From contig NZ_LDOT01000005.1 in the NCBI RefSeq assembly GCF_001029445.1, forward strand, positions 151,682 through 215,681: a stretch of 64,000 nucleotides of DNA, given 5' to 3'. How positions within the stretch are numbered: position 1 is the first letter of the stretch; each line of letters begins with the position of its first letter. Below are positions 36,731 through 49,011 of this stretch, one piece after another. The translations under genes and the position numbers were made by a program. The notes under the pieces are model-generated. The model searched no databases. It saw only the letters and a list, made by a program, of their open reading frames with translations, and was not told the origin of the DNA. The DNA is from Photobacterium aquae. GTDB taxonomy: Bacteria; Pseudomonadota; Gammaproteobacteria; Enterobacterales; Vibrionaceae.

Positions 36731-37555
36731 ATGAAGAAGCATCGTGCATTCCTGAAATGGGCTGGGGGAAAATACTCTCTGGTTGAGGACATCAAGCGCC
36801 ACTTGCCTCCTGCACGTAAATTGGTAGAGCCGTTCGTTGGTGCGGGCTCGGTATTTTTGAATACCGATTATGAGCAGTACCTACTGGCAGATATCAACCC
36901 GGATCTGATCAACCTTTACAACATCATTAAAGAGCAGCCGGAGCAGTTTGTCCGTGATGCCAAGGCGTTGTTTACGGCTGAATTCAACCAAAAGGGTGCC
37001 TACCTCGATATTCGCGAGGCATTCAATAAGACCCAGGACCCTTATCAGCGCTCGCTGTATTTCCTGTATATGAACCGCCACGGTTTTAACGGTTTGTGCC
37101 GTTACAACAAGAAAGGTGGGTTCAATGTACCGTTCGGCTCGTACAAGAAACCGTACTTCCCTGAAGACGAAATGTATTTCTTTGCCGAGAAGGCCAAGCG
37201 CGCGACGTTTGTCTGCGAGGGGTACCAGCAGACGTTTTCTCGGGCTCGTAAGGGGAGTGTGGTGTACTGTGATCCACCGTACGCACCATTGTCCACCACG
37301 GCCAATTTTACCTCTTATGCCGGTAACGGTTTTAGTCTGGATGATCAGGCGGCTTTGGCTGATGTGGCCGAGCGGGCAGCCGTAGAGCGGGGGATCCCCG
37401 TGCTTATTTCAAACCACGATACGACCCTGACCCGTCGGCTGTACCACGGTGCCGAGCTCTCGGTAGTGAGGGTCAAGCGCACGATCAGCCGCAATGGCGG
37501 TAGCCGCAACAAGGTGGATGAGCTGTTGGCCCTGTTTCCGGCCCAGCCAGACTGA
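36731..37555 (+). CDS. dam: DNA adenine methyltransferase (GATC)
   Basis: Methylates adenine in GATC, guiding mismatch repair and replication timing. The 274-residue product starts MKKHRAFLKWAGGKYSL, with the SAM-binding motif KWAGGKY/FVGAGSVF and the catalytic DPPY motif followed by AP. I use the ATG at 36731; an in-frame upstream start at 36716 would add five residues. It follows damX after about 100 bases. Confidence 0.96.
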   Translation: MKKHRAFLKWAGGKYSLVEDIKRHLPPARKLVEPFVGAGSVFLNTDYEQYLLADINPDLINLYNIIKEQPEQFVRDAKALFTAEFNQKGAYLDIREAFNKTQDPYQRSLYFLYMNRHGFNGLCRYNKKGGFNVPFGSYKKPYFPEDEMYFFAEKAKRATFVCEGYQQTFSRARKGSVVYCDPPYAPLSTTANFTSYAGNGFSLDDQAALADVAERAAVERGIPVLISNHDTTLTRRLYHGAELSVVRVKRTISRNGGSRNKVDELLALFPAQPD

Positions 37556-37575
37556 TTATTCAGCCGCGGTGACGC

Positions 37576-37791
37576 CTAGCCGGCGATCCAGCGACTAATT
37601 GCGATCAGTATTCCCACGAAGATAACGATAGCCAGTGCCCCCGTGACAATGAACGGTAGGGCGCTAGGCTGTTTGAAATCTGTTTTCCTGCATGCTTCGG
37701 ATTGTACGCCCAATAGCGCGCCCGCCACGCTCTTTATTAGGTTGGGCTTCGGTGGCTGCTTGCCCCCGCCGCTAGGTGATGGTTTGGTCAT
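37576..37791 (-). CDS. DUF2970 family small membrane protein
   Basis: The 71-residue product has a basic, proline-rich start, the family segment SVAGALLGVQSEACRKTDFKQ, and one C-terminal membrane helix (ALPFIVTGALAIVIFVGILIAI). Function is unknown. It is on the opposite strand between dam and rpe. GGAGG directly abuts the ATG, which is too close for good initiation; an AGG further upstream may serve. Confidence 0.8.
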   Translation of the reverse strand: MTKPSPSGGGKQPPKPNLIKSVAGALLGVQSEACRKTDFKQPSALPFIVTGALAIVIFVGILIAISRWIAG

Positions 37792-37959
37792 CCTCCGTTA
37801 CCTGCTCCTCTCTGTTTTCCCGTTGTGCCAGGCCTCTCCTTTTCCTAGTGTAGCCCGTAGATAGGGCGGCAAATCCGGTAAGACAATATTGTTCTGATCG
37901 GGTAGAATTGCGCCGATTTTCCAATAATCGTTTCCGTAAGTACCGTATAGAGGCTGAAC

Positions 37960-38634
37960 ATGAAGGATTTTTTGATCGCTCCATCTATCTTGTCTGCAGA
38001 CTTTGCCCGTTTGGGTGAGGATGTCGCGAAAGTACTGGCAGCGGGTGCCGATGTTGTGCACTTTGATGTGATGGACAACCACTTCGTACCGAACCTGACA
38101 TTTGGTGCGCCGGTGTGTCAGGCCCTGCGTGACTACGGGATCACCGCGCCGATTGACGTGCACCTGATGGTCAAGCCTGTTGACCGTATCATTCCGGATT
38201 TCGCCAAGGCCGGTGCAACCATGATCACCGTCCATGTTGAAGCGACGGATCACCTTGACCGTACCCTGCAACTCATCAAAGAGTGCGGCTGCCAGGCGGG
38301 TGTCGTGTTCAACCCGGCAACACCGCTTCATCACCTGGACTACGTGATGGACAAGATTGACATGATTTTGCTGATGTCGGTCAACCCGGGCTTCGGTGGC
38401 CAGTCGTTTATCCCGTCAACCCTCGACAAGCTACGCGAGGTGCGCAAGCGCATTGACGAGTCAGGCCGTGCGATTCGCCTAGAGATTGACGGCGGCGTCA
38501 AAGCCGACAACATCCGTGAAATCGCCGAGGCCGGTGCGGATATGTTTGTCGCAGGCTCTGCGATTTTCAGCCAGCCTGACTACAAGGTGGAAATCGACAA
38601 GATGCGTGCCGAGCTGGCGAAGGTTGAGCGATAA
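37960..38634 (+). CDS. rpe: Ribulose-phosphate 3-epimerase
   Basis: Pentose phosphate enzyme interconverting ribulose 5-phosphate and xylulose 5-phosphate. The 224-residue TIM barrel begins [21 protein letters not shown] and contains [18 protein letters not shown], and [10 protein letters not shown], with metal-binding residues. Its TAA overlaps the gph ATG (TAATG), so the two are coupled. Confidence 0.97.
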   Translation: MKDFLIAPSILSADFARLGEDVAKVLAAGADVVHFDVMDNHFVPNLTFGAPVCQALRDYGITAPIDVHLMVKPVDRIIPDFAKAGATMITVHVEATDHLDRTLQLIKECGCQAGVVFNPATPLHHLDYVMDKIDMILLMSVNPGFGGQSFIPSTLDKLREVRKRIDESGRAIRLEIDGGVKADNIREIAEAGADMFVAGSAIFSQPDYKVEIDKMRAELAKVER

Positions 38635-39323
38635 TGGTGGCGCTACAAGACATTAAGTTTGTTGCTTTCGATCTTGACGGTACGCTGCTAGACAGCGTGC
38701 CTGATTTGGCGCTGGCAGCGGACCAAACCATGCAAGCCCTCGGCCTTCCCGGGGTGACCCTAGAGCAGGTGACGACCTGGATTGGCAATGGTGCGGATAT
38801 TCTGATTGGCCGCTGCTTAAGCCGAGATATGGACGTGTCCCCCGATCTCGATCCGCTGCTTCATCAGGAGGCGCGCCGTTTGTTCGATCGCTTCTACGAT
38901 GAAGGCGGCCATCGCCAAAGTGCGCTTTATCCGGGGGTGCTTGAGACCCTCGCTGCAATGCACCGTGCCGGGATCCCAATGGCGATTGTTACCAATAAGC
39001 CGTCCCAGTTTGTGCCTCATCTGCTAGAGGAGCACAAGATTGCCGAGTATTTCGTCGATGTGATTGGTGGCGATACCTTCCCGCAACGAAAGCCCGATCC
39101 TTGTGCTCTGCATTGGCTGATGGAAAAACACCAGCTGGCAAGCCACGAGCTGCTGATGGTCGGGGATTCGCGCAATGACATTCTGGCTGCCAAGGCGGCC
39201 TCGTGTTATGTTGTTGGCTTGACCTACGGTTACAACTACGGCCAGCCAATCAGTGCCAGCGATCCAGATATTGTGCTGGATCACTTCAGTGATCTGGCAG
39301 AAGTGGTTAGACTAGGCAGCTAG
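38634..39323 (+). CDS. gph: Phosphoglycolate phosphatase
   Basis: HAD-family hydrolase that removes 2-phosphoglycolate made in DNA repair. The 229-residue product has the nucleophile motif FDLDGTLLDS near residue 15, the cap domain, and MVGDSRNDILAAKAA near the C-terminus. Order rpe-gph-trpS is as in E. coli. Confidence 0.94.
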   Translation: MVALQDIKFVAFDLDGTLLDSVPDLALAADQTMQALGLPGVTLEQVTTWIGNGADILIGRCLSRDMDVSPDLDPLLHQEARRLFDRFYDEGGHRQSALYPGVLETLAAMHRAGIPMAIVTNKPSQFVPHLLEEHKIAEYFVDVIGGDTFPQRKPDPCALHWLMEKHQLASHELLMVGDSRNDILAAKAASCYVVGLTYGYNYGQPISASDPDIVLDHFSDLAEVVRLGS

Positions 39324-39358
39324 TACATCCGGCCCTGCCGGTTAGCGTTGAATTTCAG

Positions 39359-39378
39359 GCAGCGGCGAAGGCCGCTGC
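39359..39378. other. Hairpin in the gph-trpS gap
   Basis: Perfect 8-bp stem GCAGCGGC/GCCGCTGC around a GAAG loop, 30 bases before the trpS ATG. No T tract follows beyond TT, so it is not a clear terminator. It may stabilise or modulate the trpS message. Confidence 0.4.
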
Positions 39379-39407
39379 TTCCCTGAGTGACATAGGAACA
39401 TCACATC

Positions 39408-40424
39408 ATGACTAAACCCATTGTATTGAGCGGCGTGCAGCCTTCTGGCGAATTGAGTATCGGTAACTATCTGGGTGCGCTGCGTCAGTGGGAACAGATG
39501 CAGGATGATTACGATTGCCAGTACTGTGTGGTGGACTTGCACGCAATCACTGTGCGCCAAGACCCTAAAGCACTGTACGAAGCGACCTTGGACGCGTTGT
39601 CTGTGTGTCTGGCTGTGGGGGTAGACCCGAAGAAGAGCACCCTTTTCATTCAGTCACATGTCCCTGAGCATGCCCAGCTGGGCTGGTTGCTGAACTGCTA
39701 CACCCAGATGGGTGAGCTAAGTCGTATGACCCAGTTCAAAGATAAGTCCGCGCGTTACGCGAACGATGTGAACGCCGGCCTGTTCGATTACCCGGTACTG
39801 ATGGCGGCGGATATCCTGCTATACGGCGCACACCAAGTGCCTGTCGGCAACGACCAGAAGCAGCACCTTGAGCTGGCCCGTGATATCGCGACCCGTTTCA
39901 ACAACATCTATTCGCCTGAGCAGCCGATCTTCACCATCCCCGAGCCATACATCCCAACGGTGAATGCCCGTGTGATGAGTCTGCAGGACGCAACCAAGAA
40001 GATGTCGAAGTCGGACGACAACCGCAAGAACGTGATTACCCTGTTGGAAGAGCCTAAGTCGATCATCAAGAAGATCAACAAGGCCCAGACCGATGCGGAA
40101 ACACCACCGCGTATTGCCCATGATATCGAGAATAAGGCCGGTATCTCTAACCTGATGGGCCTGTACTCGGCGGCAACAGGTATGAGCTTTGCCGAAATCG
40201 AAGCCAAGTATGCCGGCGTTGAGATGTACGGCCCGTTCAAGAAAGACGTTGGCGAAGCTATTGTGGCGATGCTTGAACCTATTCAGGCTGAATACCACCG
40301 TGTTCGTGCCGACCGCGCCTACCTCGATGAGGTGATGAAGACGGGTGCCGAGAAAGCGTCTGCACGCGCGGCAGAGACCCTCAAGAAAGCCTACGCGGCA
40401 GTGGGTTTCGTTGCTCGCCCGTAA
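39408..40424 (+). CDS. trpS: Tryptophanyl-tRNA synthetase
   Basis: Class I aminoacyl-tRNA synthetase, 338 residues. The HIGH-type signature is SIGNYLGAL near residue 20, and the KMSKS loop is present as [12 protein letters not shown] near 195. Upstream AGGA is eight bases from the ATG. A strong terminator follows. Confidence 0.97.
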   Translation: MTKPIVLSGVQPSGELSIGNYLGALRQWEQMQDDYDCQYCVVDLHAITVRQDPKALYEATLDALSVCLAVGVDPKKSTLFIQSHVPEHAQLGWLLNCYTQMGELSRMTQFKDKSARYANDVNAGLFDYPVLMAADILLYGAHQVPVGNDQKQHLELARDIATRFNNIYSPEQPIFTIPEPYIPTVNARVMSLQDATKKMSKSDDNRKNVITLLEEPKSIIKKINKAQTDAETPPRIAHDIENKAGISNLMGLYSAATGMSFAEIEAKYAGVEMYGPFKKDVGEAIVAMLEPIQAEYHRVRADRAYLDEVMKTGAEKASARAAETLKKAYAAVGFVARP

Positions 40425-40441
40425 GCGTTGCAGTGTATTGG

Positions 40442-40468
40442 AAAACCGGCTTCGGCCGGTTTTTTTTC
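40442..40468 (+). terminator. Rho-independent terminator of trpS
   Basis: AAAACCGGC/GCCGGTTTT stem with a TTCG tetraloop followed by a T tract. Confidence 0.92.
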
Positions 40469-40536
40469 GTCTGGACTTGCCTTTCCTCACTCTAGCGGCA
40501 AAATAGCCGCTGACTTTTCAGGGAGTGGACTGACCC

Positions 40537-41115
40537 ATGCTATTGATGATCGACAATTACGATTCCTTTACCTATAACCTGTACCAGTACTTTTGCGAAT
40601 TGGGGGCTGAGGTCAAGGTGGTGCGTAATGACGAGATTGATCTGGCCGGGATAGAGGCCCTGGCACCGAGCCATCTGGTTATTTCTCCCGGGCCGTGCAC
40701 TCCTGACGATGCCGGGATTTCACTGGCGGCGATCCGCCATTTCGCGGGTAAGTTGCCGATCCTCGGGGTATGCCTTGGCCACCAGTCACTTGCCCAGGTT
40801 TTCGGGGGGGAGGTGGTGCGTGCCCGTCAGGCGATGCATGGCAAGACCTCGCCGGTTGTCCATACTGGGAAAGGCGTATTTTCCGGCCTTAACCAGCCAT
40901 TGACGGTGACCCGATATCATTCGCTGGTGGTGCGTGCCGAGAGCTTGCCGGATTGTTTTGAGGTGACGGCCTGGACCGAGCGTGACGGCGAGTTTGATGA
41001 GATTATGGGTATAGCCCACAAGAGCCTGCCGATCGAGGGGGTGCAGTTCCACCCTGAGAGTATCCTGACCGAGCAGGGTCACCAGCTGCTGGCTAATTTC
41101 CTCCATCGCCACTGA
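40537..41115 (+). CDS. pabA: Aminodeoxychorismate synthase glutaminase subunit
   Basis: Class I glutamine amidotransferase that supplies ammonia for p-aminobenzoate, a folate precursor. The 192-residue product has the start [19 protein letters not shown], the catalytic cysteine in GVCLGHQS (about residue 79) and the HPES motif near 170. It could also serve anthranilate synthase (TrpG), but the location beside astC/argD is that of pabA in E. coli and vibrios. Confidence 0.92.
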   Translation: MLLMIDNYDSFTYNLYQYFCELGAEVKVVRNDEIDLAGIEALAPSHLVISPGPCTPDDAGISLAAIRHFAGKLPILGVCLGHQSLAQVFGGEVVRARQAMHGKTSPVVHTGKGVFSGLNQPLTVTRYHSLVVRAESLPDCFEVTAWTERDGEFDEIMGIAHKSLPIEGVQFHPESILTEQGHQLLANFLHRH

Positions 41116-41534
41116 TCCCCGCGCTAACTGCGTTTTCCCCTCGTCATTCACCGGCGGTGTGCTGTGCCGCCGGTTGGCCGTAGCCTCGCCCTGTTTATTT
41201 GTCACTTATCTCTTTGTCCCCCCGGTATATTTAGCGCATTTATGCCGATCCCCTCTGGTTAAATCGCGATCGCGGTCAATTATTTAACATTTAACCAACC
41301 TCTAAGTGCAGGAAAGATTATGCAGTCGGAGAACGGTTAGCTGTTGTTTCCTTGCAGGAAAAACAGTATTCCTCACGAAGTGCTTAATAACTTTTCTGTA
41401 ATATCGCATAAATATACCTATGTTGTTGTGTTGGCCAGATACCAGCCAGAGAGAAAAACATTTTCTGCTATTGGAAATGGTTAATAAAATGTAAATACTA
41501 TGCTTAGGGCAAGCTTTATAGAAGGATTATGACT
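41116..41534. other. pabA-astC intergenic region
   Basis: About 420 bases without a full-size gene. After pabA there is a GC hairpin (41150-41174) without T tract. A degenerate FNR-like sequence GCGATCGCGGTCAA lies at 41266-41279. A six-codon ORF (41320-41340) with AGGAAAG ahead is followed at once by an imperfect 11-bp hairpin (41341-41366). The remaining AT-rich part next to astC should hold its promoter, but I see no convincing ARG box or sigma-54 site. Confidence 0.55.
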
Positions 41535-42752
41535 ATGGCAAAGGAACAGAAAGTCGATCGTCAGGTATTCGATGAGGTCATGGTGCCCTGCTATGCACCG
41601 ATGCAGATGATCCCTGTGCGTGGTGAGGGATCTCGGGTCTGGGATCAGGATGGGCGGGAGTATATCGATTTTGCTGGCGGGATTGCGGTTAGCTGCCTTG
41701 GCCACTGCCAACCGGTGATGGTAAGCGCTCTTACCGAGCAGGCGGGGAAGCTATGGCACCTGAGTAATGTCATGACCAACGAACCGGCGTTGCGTCTGGC
41801 CCGTCTGCTGACCGAGCACAGCTTTGCCGACAAGGTGTTCTTTGCCAATTCGGGGGCTGAAGCGAACGAAGCGGCACTTAAACTGGCACGTCGTTATGCC
41901 GCAGATCAATTTGGCCCTGAGAAGTCGGAGATCATCGCTTTCCATCAGGGGTTCCACGGTCGTACTTTCTTTACGGTCACCGTTGGGGGGCAGACGGCTT
42001 ATTCGGATGGTTTTGGACCCAAGCCAGGGGATGTCACTCACCTTGCCTACAATGACCTCGAAGGGCTGGCAGCCCATATCTCTGACCGTACCTGTGCGGT
42101 GATGATGGAGCCGCTGCAGGGCGAGGGGGGGATCATTTCACCGACGTCTGAATTTGTTCAGGGGGTTCGGGAGCTGTGTGACAAGTACAGGGCACTGCTG
42201 ATTTTTGATGAGGTGCAAACAGGTAATGGCCGTACCGGCAGTTTCTATGCCTATCAGGATCTCGGGGTAGAGCCGGATATTCTCAGTACCGCCAAGTCTC
42301 TGGGCGCTGGCTTTCCGATCGGGGCGATGTTGACGACGGACTCCTTGGCCAAGCACCTCAAAGTGGGGACGCACGGTTCGACATATGGCGGCAATCCGCT
42401 GGCATGTGCTGTCGCCGAGGCCGTGGTGGGCGAGGTGACCAAGCCAGAAGTGCTGGCTGGGGTCAAAGAACGCGAGCATTGGTTTCGCGATGCCCTGATG
42501 GCTATCAATGCCAAATACCCAATTTTCGACGAAGTACGCGGCAAGGGGCTGCTGCTCGGAGCCGCGCTTAACAGCGAGTGGCAGGGGCGAGCAAGGGATA
42601 TATTGGTCGCTGCCGGCGAAGAAGGGCTGCTGGTACTGGTCGCGGGCGCTAACGTTGTTCGTTTCACGCCGTCACTTGTTATTAGTCGGGAGGAGTTTGA
42701 CTGCGGGATGACTCGCTTCGAGCAGGCCGTCGCCAAGCTTTACTTATCGTGA
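41535..42752 (+). CDS. astC: Acetylornithine/succinylornithine aminotransferase
   Basis: PLP class III aminotransferase. In vibrios this enzyme is called ArgD or AstC and can act both in arginine synthesis (acetylornithine) and in arginine breakdown (succinylornithine). The 405-residue product has [15 protein letters not shown] and the PLP lysine in [14 protein letters not shown]. It heads astC-astA-astD, so a catabolic role is certain from context; the arg operon in this window has no other argD. I start at the second ATG (41535), which has AAGGA eight bases ahead; the ATG at 41529 is only two bases from it. Confidence 0.92.
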   Translation: MAKEQKVDRQVFDEVMVPCYAPMQMIPVRGEGSRVWDQDGREYIDFAGGIAVSCLGHCQPVMVSALTEQAGKLWHLSNVMTNEPALRLARLLTEHSFADKVFFANSGAEANEAALKLARRYAADQFGPEKSEIIAFHQGFHGRTFFTVTVGGQTAYSDGFGPKPGDVTHLAYNDLEGLAAHISDRTCAVMMEPLQGEGGIISPTSEFVQGVRELCDKYRALLIFDEVQTGNGRTGSFYAYQDLGVEPDILSTAKSLGAGFPIGAMLTTDSLAKHLKVGTHGSTYGGNPLACAVAEAVVGEVTKPEVLAGVKEREHWFRDALMAINAKYPIFDEVRGKGLLLGAALNSEWQGRARDILVAAGEEGLLVLVAGANVVRFTPSLVISREEFDCGMTRFEQAVAKLYLS

Positions 42753-42859
42753 GAATCGTTGGCTAGTCGATACTGCGGCCGGTTGTGCCGTAGGGGCCCG
42801 GTTAGGCCGGGAGGGGATGAGGGACAGCTTGCGCTGCTATAGCATTAGGAGGGAGTTCG

Positions 42860-45356
<2,497 letters not shown>

Positions 45357-45435
45357 AGTGCGTTCTGTAACCAGCGCGAGTTACCACGAGAGCGTTGATT
45401 CCCCTCGAACCGACTAGCGTGAGGATATCATCATC

Positions 45436-46230
45436 ATGGAAAGGGTAGAGCAACTGTTTAACGGGCTGTGGCAGGACTATGTCACACGCCTTTGTCCCTC
45501 GGCATTGCAGATCCACGATCTGCTAGCCGAGGAGGAGCCGCTGCATAACGATCACATTGCCCTACGAACGTTCAATTTACCGATGGTGGGCCTTGACCGT
45601 TTGGCTGCTCCCTTCATTGCGATTGGCTACCAACCCAAGGGGCGTTACCGTTTCGAGGGCAAGAAACTCTACGCCGAGCATTTCGAGCATCCCAACCCGC
45701 TGGCTCCCAAGGTGTTTATCAGCGAGCTGATGGTGGGGCAGTTCAGCTCGTTGTTCCAGCAGACGGTACGAGAGCTGGTGGCCCAGATGCCGGAGACGTC
45801 CTTGCGTGATCCGGCCTTCCTATATGGCGGACGGCAGTGGGAGCTGGACTTTGCCACTTATGAGTTGCTGCTGGCAGAGAGTGAGTATGGCGGTTGGCTG
45901 GCTGCCCATGGCTTTGGCGCCAACCATTTCACGGTGAGCCTCAACCATCTCGAGCAGTTCACTGAGGTACGGGAGGTCAACCACCTGCTACGTCACAATG
46001 GCTTTGTGATTAACGAGGCTGGCGGGGATGTAAAGGGAAGTGCCAAGGTGATGCTTGAACAATCGTCCACGATGGCCGACCGGGTCGAGGTTGGGTTCAG
46101 TGATGGAACCTATGCTATCCCCGGAGGCTTTTACGAGTTTGCCAAGCGTTATCCTGATGAGGATGGTGAGCTGTTCTCTGGTTTTGTCGAGGCATCTGCC
46201 GACAAAATTTTCGAGAGTACTCACCAATAG
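45436..46230 (+). CDS. DUF1338 family protein (2-oxoadipate dioxygenase/decarboxylase-like)
   Basis: The 264-residue product has the family start with HNDHIALRTFN (first metal histidine region), AEHFEHPNPLAPKVFISEL, ANHFTVSLNHL and a glutamate late in the protein. DUF1338 proteins of the HglS type are Fe(II) enzymes acting on 2-oxo acids such as 2-oxoadipate. Placement after astD is usual in vibrios and suggests a link to amino acid catabolism, but the substrate here is unknown. Confidence 0.85.
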   Translation: MERVEQLFNGLWQDYVTRLCPSALQIHDLLAEEEPLHNDHIALRTFNLPMVGLDRLAAPFIAIGYQPKGRYRFEGKKLYAEHFEHPNPLAPKVFISELMVGQFSSLFQQTVRELVAQMPETSLRDPAFLYGGRQWELDFATYELLLAESEYGGWLAAHGFGANHFTVSLNHLEQFTEVREVNHLLRHNGFVINEAGGDVKGSAKVMLEQSSTMADRVEVGFSDGTYAIPGGFYEFAKRYPDEDGELFSGFVEASADKIFESTHQ

Positions 46231-46253
46231 ATCACCGTGATTGTCCGCGTTGT

Positions 46254-46436
46254 TCAGTGGCTGATGTTATCGAGGGGAGGCAGATCATAGCCGCGGCTGC
46301 TATGGCGTGGCGGCTCTTGTTGTTCGAGGTAGTGTCTGCTGCCGCTAAAGCCGGTCAATTCGACGGTTGTCGGTAGCGGGGCAATCACGGCAGGGCTAAA
46401 AGTGGTATGGTGCGGGGAGAAACGCTCGATATCCAT
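46254..46436 (-). CDS. Hypothetical 60-residue protein
   Basis: Starts MDIERFSPHHTTFSPAVIAP. GGAG lies nine bases before the ATG, which is a good initiation context. No signal peptide or membrane segment is seen; the product is rich in Pro, Ser and His. I do not recognise it. It lies between the DUF1338 gene and crp, transcribed in the crp direction but after the crp terminator. It may be a chance ORF. Confidence 0.4.
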   Translation of the reverse strand: MDIERFSPHHTTFSPAVIAPLPTTVELTGFSGSRHYLEQQEPPRHSSRGYDLPPLDNISH

Positions 46437-46575
46437 ATCTTAATCTCCGGTCAACGTTGTATAAGCACAAATTCCATATGCGCAATGTAGCACTTGCTGG
46501 GCAGGATTCAAGTGAAAAAATAGTGAAAATTATTGCAAACTTATTCGCTATAGCGATTTTTTATTTGCAGCCATA

Positions 46576-46601
46576 AAAAAAGCCGCTAGTGCGGCTTTTT
46601 T
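46576..46601. terminator. Rho-independent terminator of crp
   Basis: AAAAAAGCCGC/GCGGCTTTTTT perfect 11-bp stem with a TAGT loop. It is symmetrical and could act in both directions; crp ends 16 bases away on the minus strand. Confidence 0.9.
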
Positions 46602-46616
46602 CAATTATGGTGGCTA

Positions 46617-47249
46617 TCAGCGTGTACCGTAGACAACGATAGTCTTGCCGTGGGCAGAAATCAGGTTCTGCTCTTCCAGCATCTTGAGGATGCGGCCAAC
46701 GGTTTCACGCGAGCAGCCAACGATTTGGCCGATTTCCTGACGGGTGATCTTGATCTGCATGCCGTCTGGGTGCGTCATTGCATCCGGTTGCTTGGCAAGG
46801 TTCAGCAAGGTTTGTGCGATACGGCCGGTTACATCCAAGAAGGCAAGGTCGCCAACTTTCTGGCTGGTTACCTGCAGGCGACGAGCCATCTGAGCAGACA
46901 GGCGCATCAGGATATCCGGATTTACTTGGATTAGCTGGCGGAATTTCTTGAATGAAATTTCAGCTACTTCGCACGGAGTCTTCGCACGTACCCAAGCGGT
47001 ACGCTCCTGGCCTTCCTCGAACAGACCAAGTTCACCGATAAAGTCGCCCTGGTTTAGGTAAGACAGGATCATTTCTTTGCCTTCTTCATCCTTGATCAGG
47101 ACGGCAACAGAACCTTTTACAATGTAGTAGAGGGTTTCTGCTTTCTCGCCAGCATGGATCAAAGTACTCTTTGAAGGGTATTTATGAATGTGACAATGGG
47201 AAAGAAACCACTCTAGAGTTGGATCTGTTTGAGGTTTACCTGGAACCAT
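46617..47249 (-). CDS. crp: cAMP receptor protein
   Basis: Global regulator of catabolism, competence and motility. The 210-residue product is almost identical to E. coli CRP as I know it: cAMP pocket [20 protein letters not shown]-helix [13 protein letters not shown], and recognition helix in [10 protein letters not shown]. It is divergent from yhfA, and a CRP site in the gap allows autoregulation, as in E. coli. Confidence 0.98.
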   Translation of the reverse strand: MVPGKPQTDPTLEWFLSHCHIHKYPSKSTLIHAGEKAETLYYIVKGSVAVLIKDEEGKEMILSYLNQGDFIGELGLFEEGQERTAWVRAKTPCEVAEISFKKFRQLIQVNPDILMRLSAQMARRLQVTSQKVGDLAFLDVTGRIAQTLLNLAKQPDAMTHPDGMQIKITRQEIGQIVGCSRETVGRILKMLEEQNLISAHGKTIVVYGTR

Positions 47250-47447
47250 ATTACTAACTTCCTCTGCGTTTAATGCCCAACAACGACGTCCCTATAATTC
47301 AAGGCTGGGCCTCTTGTTCGTCGTTTAGGATATTCAGTCACCTGCCGGGCTGCAAGTCAACTTGAATAATTAGCTCAGAGTTTATCTTTTTTCGGCGCGT
47401 ATTTCTTGATATTGATCTATCGGAAATGGCCATTTTCTAGTCATAAG

Positions 47448-47463
47448 TGTGCACATGATCACA
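47448..47463. promoter_or_regulatory. CRP site between crp and yhfA
   Basis: TGTGC, six bases, TCACA matches the CRP consensus TGTGA-N6-TCACA at 9 of 10 positions. It lies 50 bases before the yhfA start and about 200 before crp. Confidence 0.7.
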
Positions 47464-47512
47464 CAGTTGCCAGATAGTGCCAAAACCCCCTGTTTGTAGT
47501 AAGGAGAACACG

Positions 47513-47917
47513 ATGCAATCGCGAGTGAAATGGGTCGAGAATATGACCTTTTTAGGCCAGTCAAATTCGGGCCATAGCGTGGTAATGGACGGTAATGGTG
47601 GCGAAAAAGCCCCGAGTCCGATGGAACTGGTATTGATGGCTGCCGGAGGTTGCAGCTCAGTGGATGTGGTGGACGGCCTGAAGTCAGCCGGTCAGAAAAT
47701 CACGGCGTGCGAGGCGCAGATCAGCTCGGTCCGGCGCGATCAGGCACCCCGCCTGTTCACCACGGTGAACTTGCACTTTGTGGTTACCGGTGTGGGGCTC
47801 GACAGTGCCATCGTGGCCGAGACGGTTGCCAATTCGCTGGAGAAGTACTGCTCGGTTTGCCTGATGCTAGGGGAAGGGGTCGAGATGACCCATTCCTACG
47901 AGGTTGTCGAGGCGTGA
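47513..47917 (+). CDS. yhfA: OsmC family protein YhfA
   Basis: The 134-residue product starts MQSRVKWVENMTFLGQSNSG, with the OsmC/Ohr-type cysteines in AAGGCSSVDV and EKYCSVCLML. The family includes peroxide reductases, but YhfA itself has no assigned substrate. AAGGAGA precedes the ATG at 47513. The frame is open upstream to 47477 without homology. It is divergent from crp as in E. coli. Confidence 0.9.
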   Translation: MQSRVKWVENMTFLGQSNSGHSVVMDGNGGEKAPSPMELVLMAAGGCSSVDVVDGLKSAGQKITACEAQISSVRRDQAPRLFTTVNLHFVVTGVGLDSAIVAETVANSLEKYCSVCLMLGEGVEMTHSYEVVEA

Positions 47918-47924
47918 TCGCCTG

Positions 47925-47957
47925 AACGTGGTGGCCTTTGCGCCGCCACGTTGTTTT
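47925..47957 (+). terminator. Rho-independent terminator of yhfA
   Basis: AACGTGGTGGC pairs with GCCGCCACGTT (one G-T wobble) around a six-base loop, followed by GTTTT. Confidence 0.75.
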
Positions 47958-48018
47958 GCCTAACTGTTGTGTTGCTAGTCCCTTCCTATGCTCTGGGCGA
48001 TCGCCCTAATCCCTTGTA

Positions 48019-48888
48019 CTACCCAATCTTTCCTGTATCGATCAGTTTTTGGATCAGCGGCCTCATGATCAACTCCATCGCAAAGCTCATCTTGCCGCCG
48101 GGCACCACCAGATTGTTGTGGCGAGACATAAACGAGCCTTGGATCATTGCCAGCAGGTACGGGAAGTCGACGTTTTTGATCCCACGGAAACGGATCACCA
48201 CGAAGCTCTCGTCGAGGCTCGGAATGGCCTTGGCACTGAACGGGTTGGAGGTATCGACGGTCGGCACCCGCTGGAAATTGATATGGGTGCGCGAGAACTG
48301 CGGAGTGATGTAGTTGAGGTAGTCGTCCATCGAGCGGACGATAGATTCCATCACCGCCTCGCGGGAATGGCCACGATCCCGGGTATCACGGACGATTTTC
48401 TGAATCCACTCGAGGTTGACGATCGGTACCATGCCGATGAGTAAGTCGACGTGCTGAGCGGCGTTGACATCGCCGTCGACCACCCCGCCGTGGAGCCCTT
48501 CGTAGAACAGTACATCGGTATTTTCGGGGAGATCTTGCCAAGGCGTGAAGGTGCCCGGCATTTGGTTATAGGGAACGGCCTCGTCGAAGGTATGCAGGTA
48601 GCGGCGGAATTTGCCGCTGCCATCGTTGCCGTACTGTTCGAAGAAGCCGGCCAGCAGCGGAAAGTCATTGGCCTGGGGGCCGAAATAGCTGATATGGCGT
48701 CCCTGCTCTTTGGCTTTGCGGATCTCGACGTCCATTTCCGGGCGGGTAAAGCGGTGGAAGCTGTCCCCCTCAAGCCAGGCGGCATTGATACCCATCATGT
48801 TGAACATTTTGCGGAAGGCTTCGGAGGTGGTCGAGGTGCCCGCACCGGACGATCCGGTAACTGCAATAATCGGATGTTTTGCAGACAT
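48019..48888 (-). CDS. prkB: Phosphoribulokinase family protein PrkB
   Basis: The 289-residue product has a P-loop GSSGAGTSTT near residue 13 and the family segments LEGDSFHRFTR and FYEGLHGGV. It is the heterotroph PrkB family, found near crp in E. coli and vibrios; no RuBisCO context exists here and the substrate is uncertain. I use the ATG at 48888, which has AGGG ahead; an in-frame ATG at 48909 lacks a binding site. Confidence 0.88.
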   Translation of the reverse strand: MSAKHPIIAVTGSSGAGTSTTSEAFRKMFNMMGINAAWLEGDSFHRFTRPEMDVEIRKAKEQGRHISYFGPQANDFPLLAGFFEQYGNDGSGKFRRYLHTFDEAVPYNQMPGTFTPWQDLPENTDVLFYEGLHGGVVDGDVNAAQHVDLLIGMVPIVNLEWIQKIVRDTRDRGHSREAVMESIVRSMDDYLNYITPQFSRTHINFQRVPTVDTSNPFSAKAIPSLDESFVVIRFRGIKNVDFPYLLAMIQGSFMSRHNNLVVPGGKMSFAMELIMRPLIQKLIDTGKIG

Positions 48889-49011
48889 GACAAACCCTGT
48901 CGTTAACATTATTGGAAAGAGTTATTAACAGGGTGCGGGGGTTAGGTCAAGCGGAGGCGTCAAAAATGCCAACAGCCTCCGCCCAATTTTCTCATTATGG
49001 GAGAGCGCGCT

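Noticed and set aside
41390..41528. ARG boxes directly upstream of astC
   Set aside because: AT-rich segments such as GCATAAATATAC only weakly resemble the 18-bp consensus; no pair at three-base spacing is found.
47406..47419. FNR-like box TTGAT-N4-ATCTA between crp and yhfA
   Set aside because: Nine of ten positions fit, but AT-rich sequence makes this likely by chance, and the nearby CRP site explains the region better.
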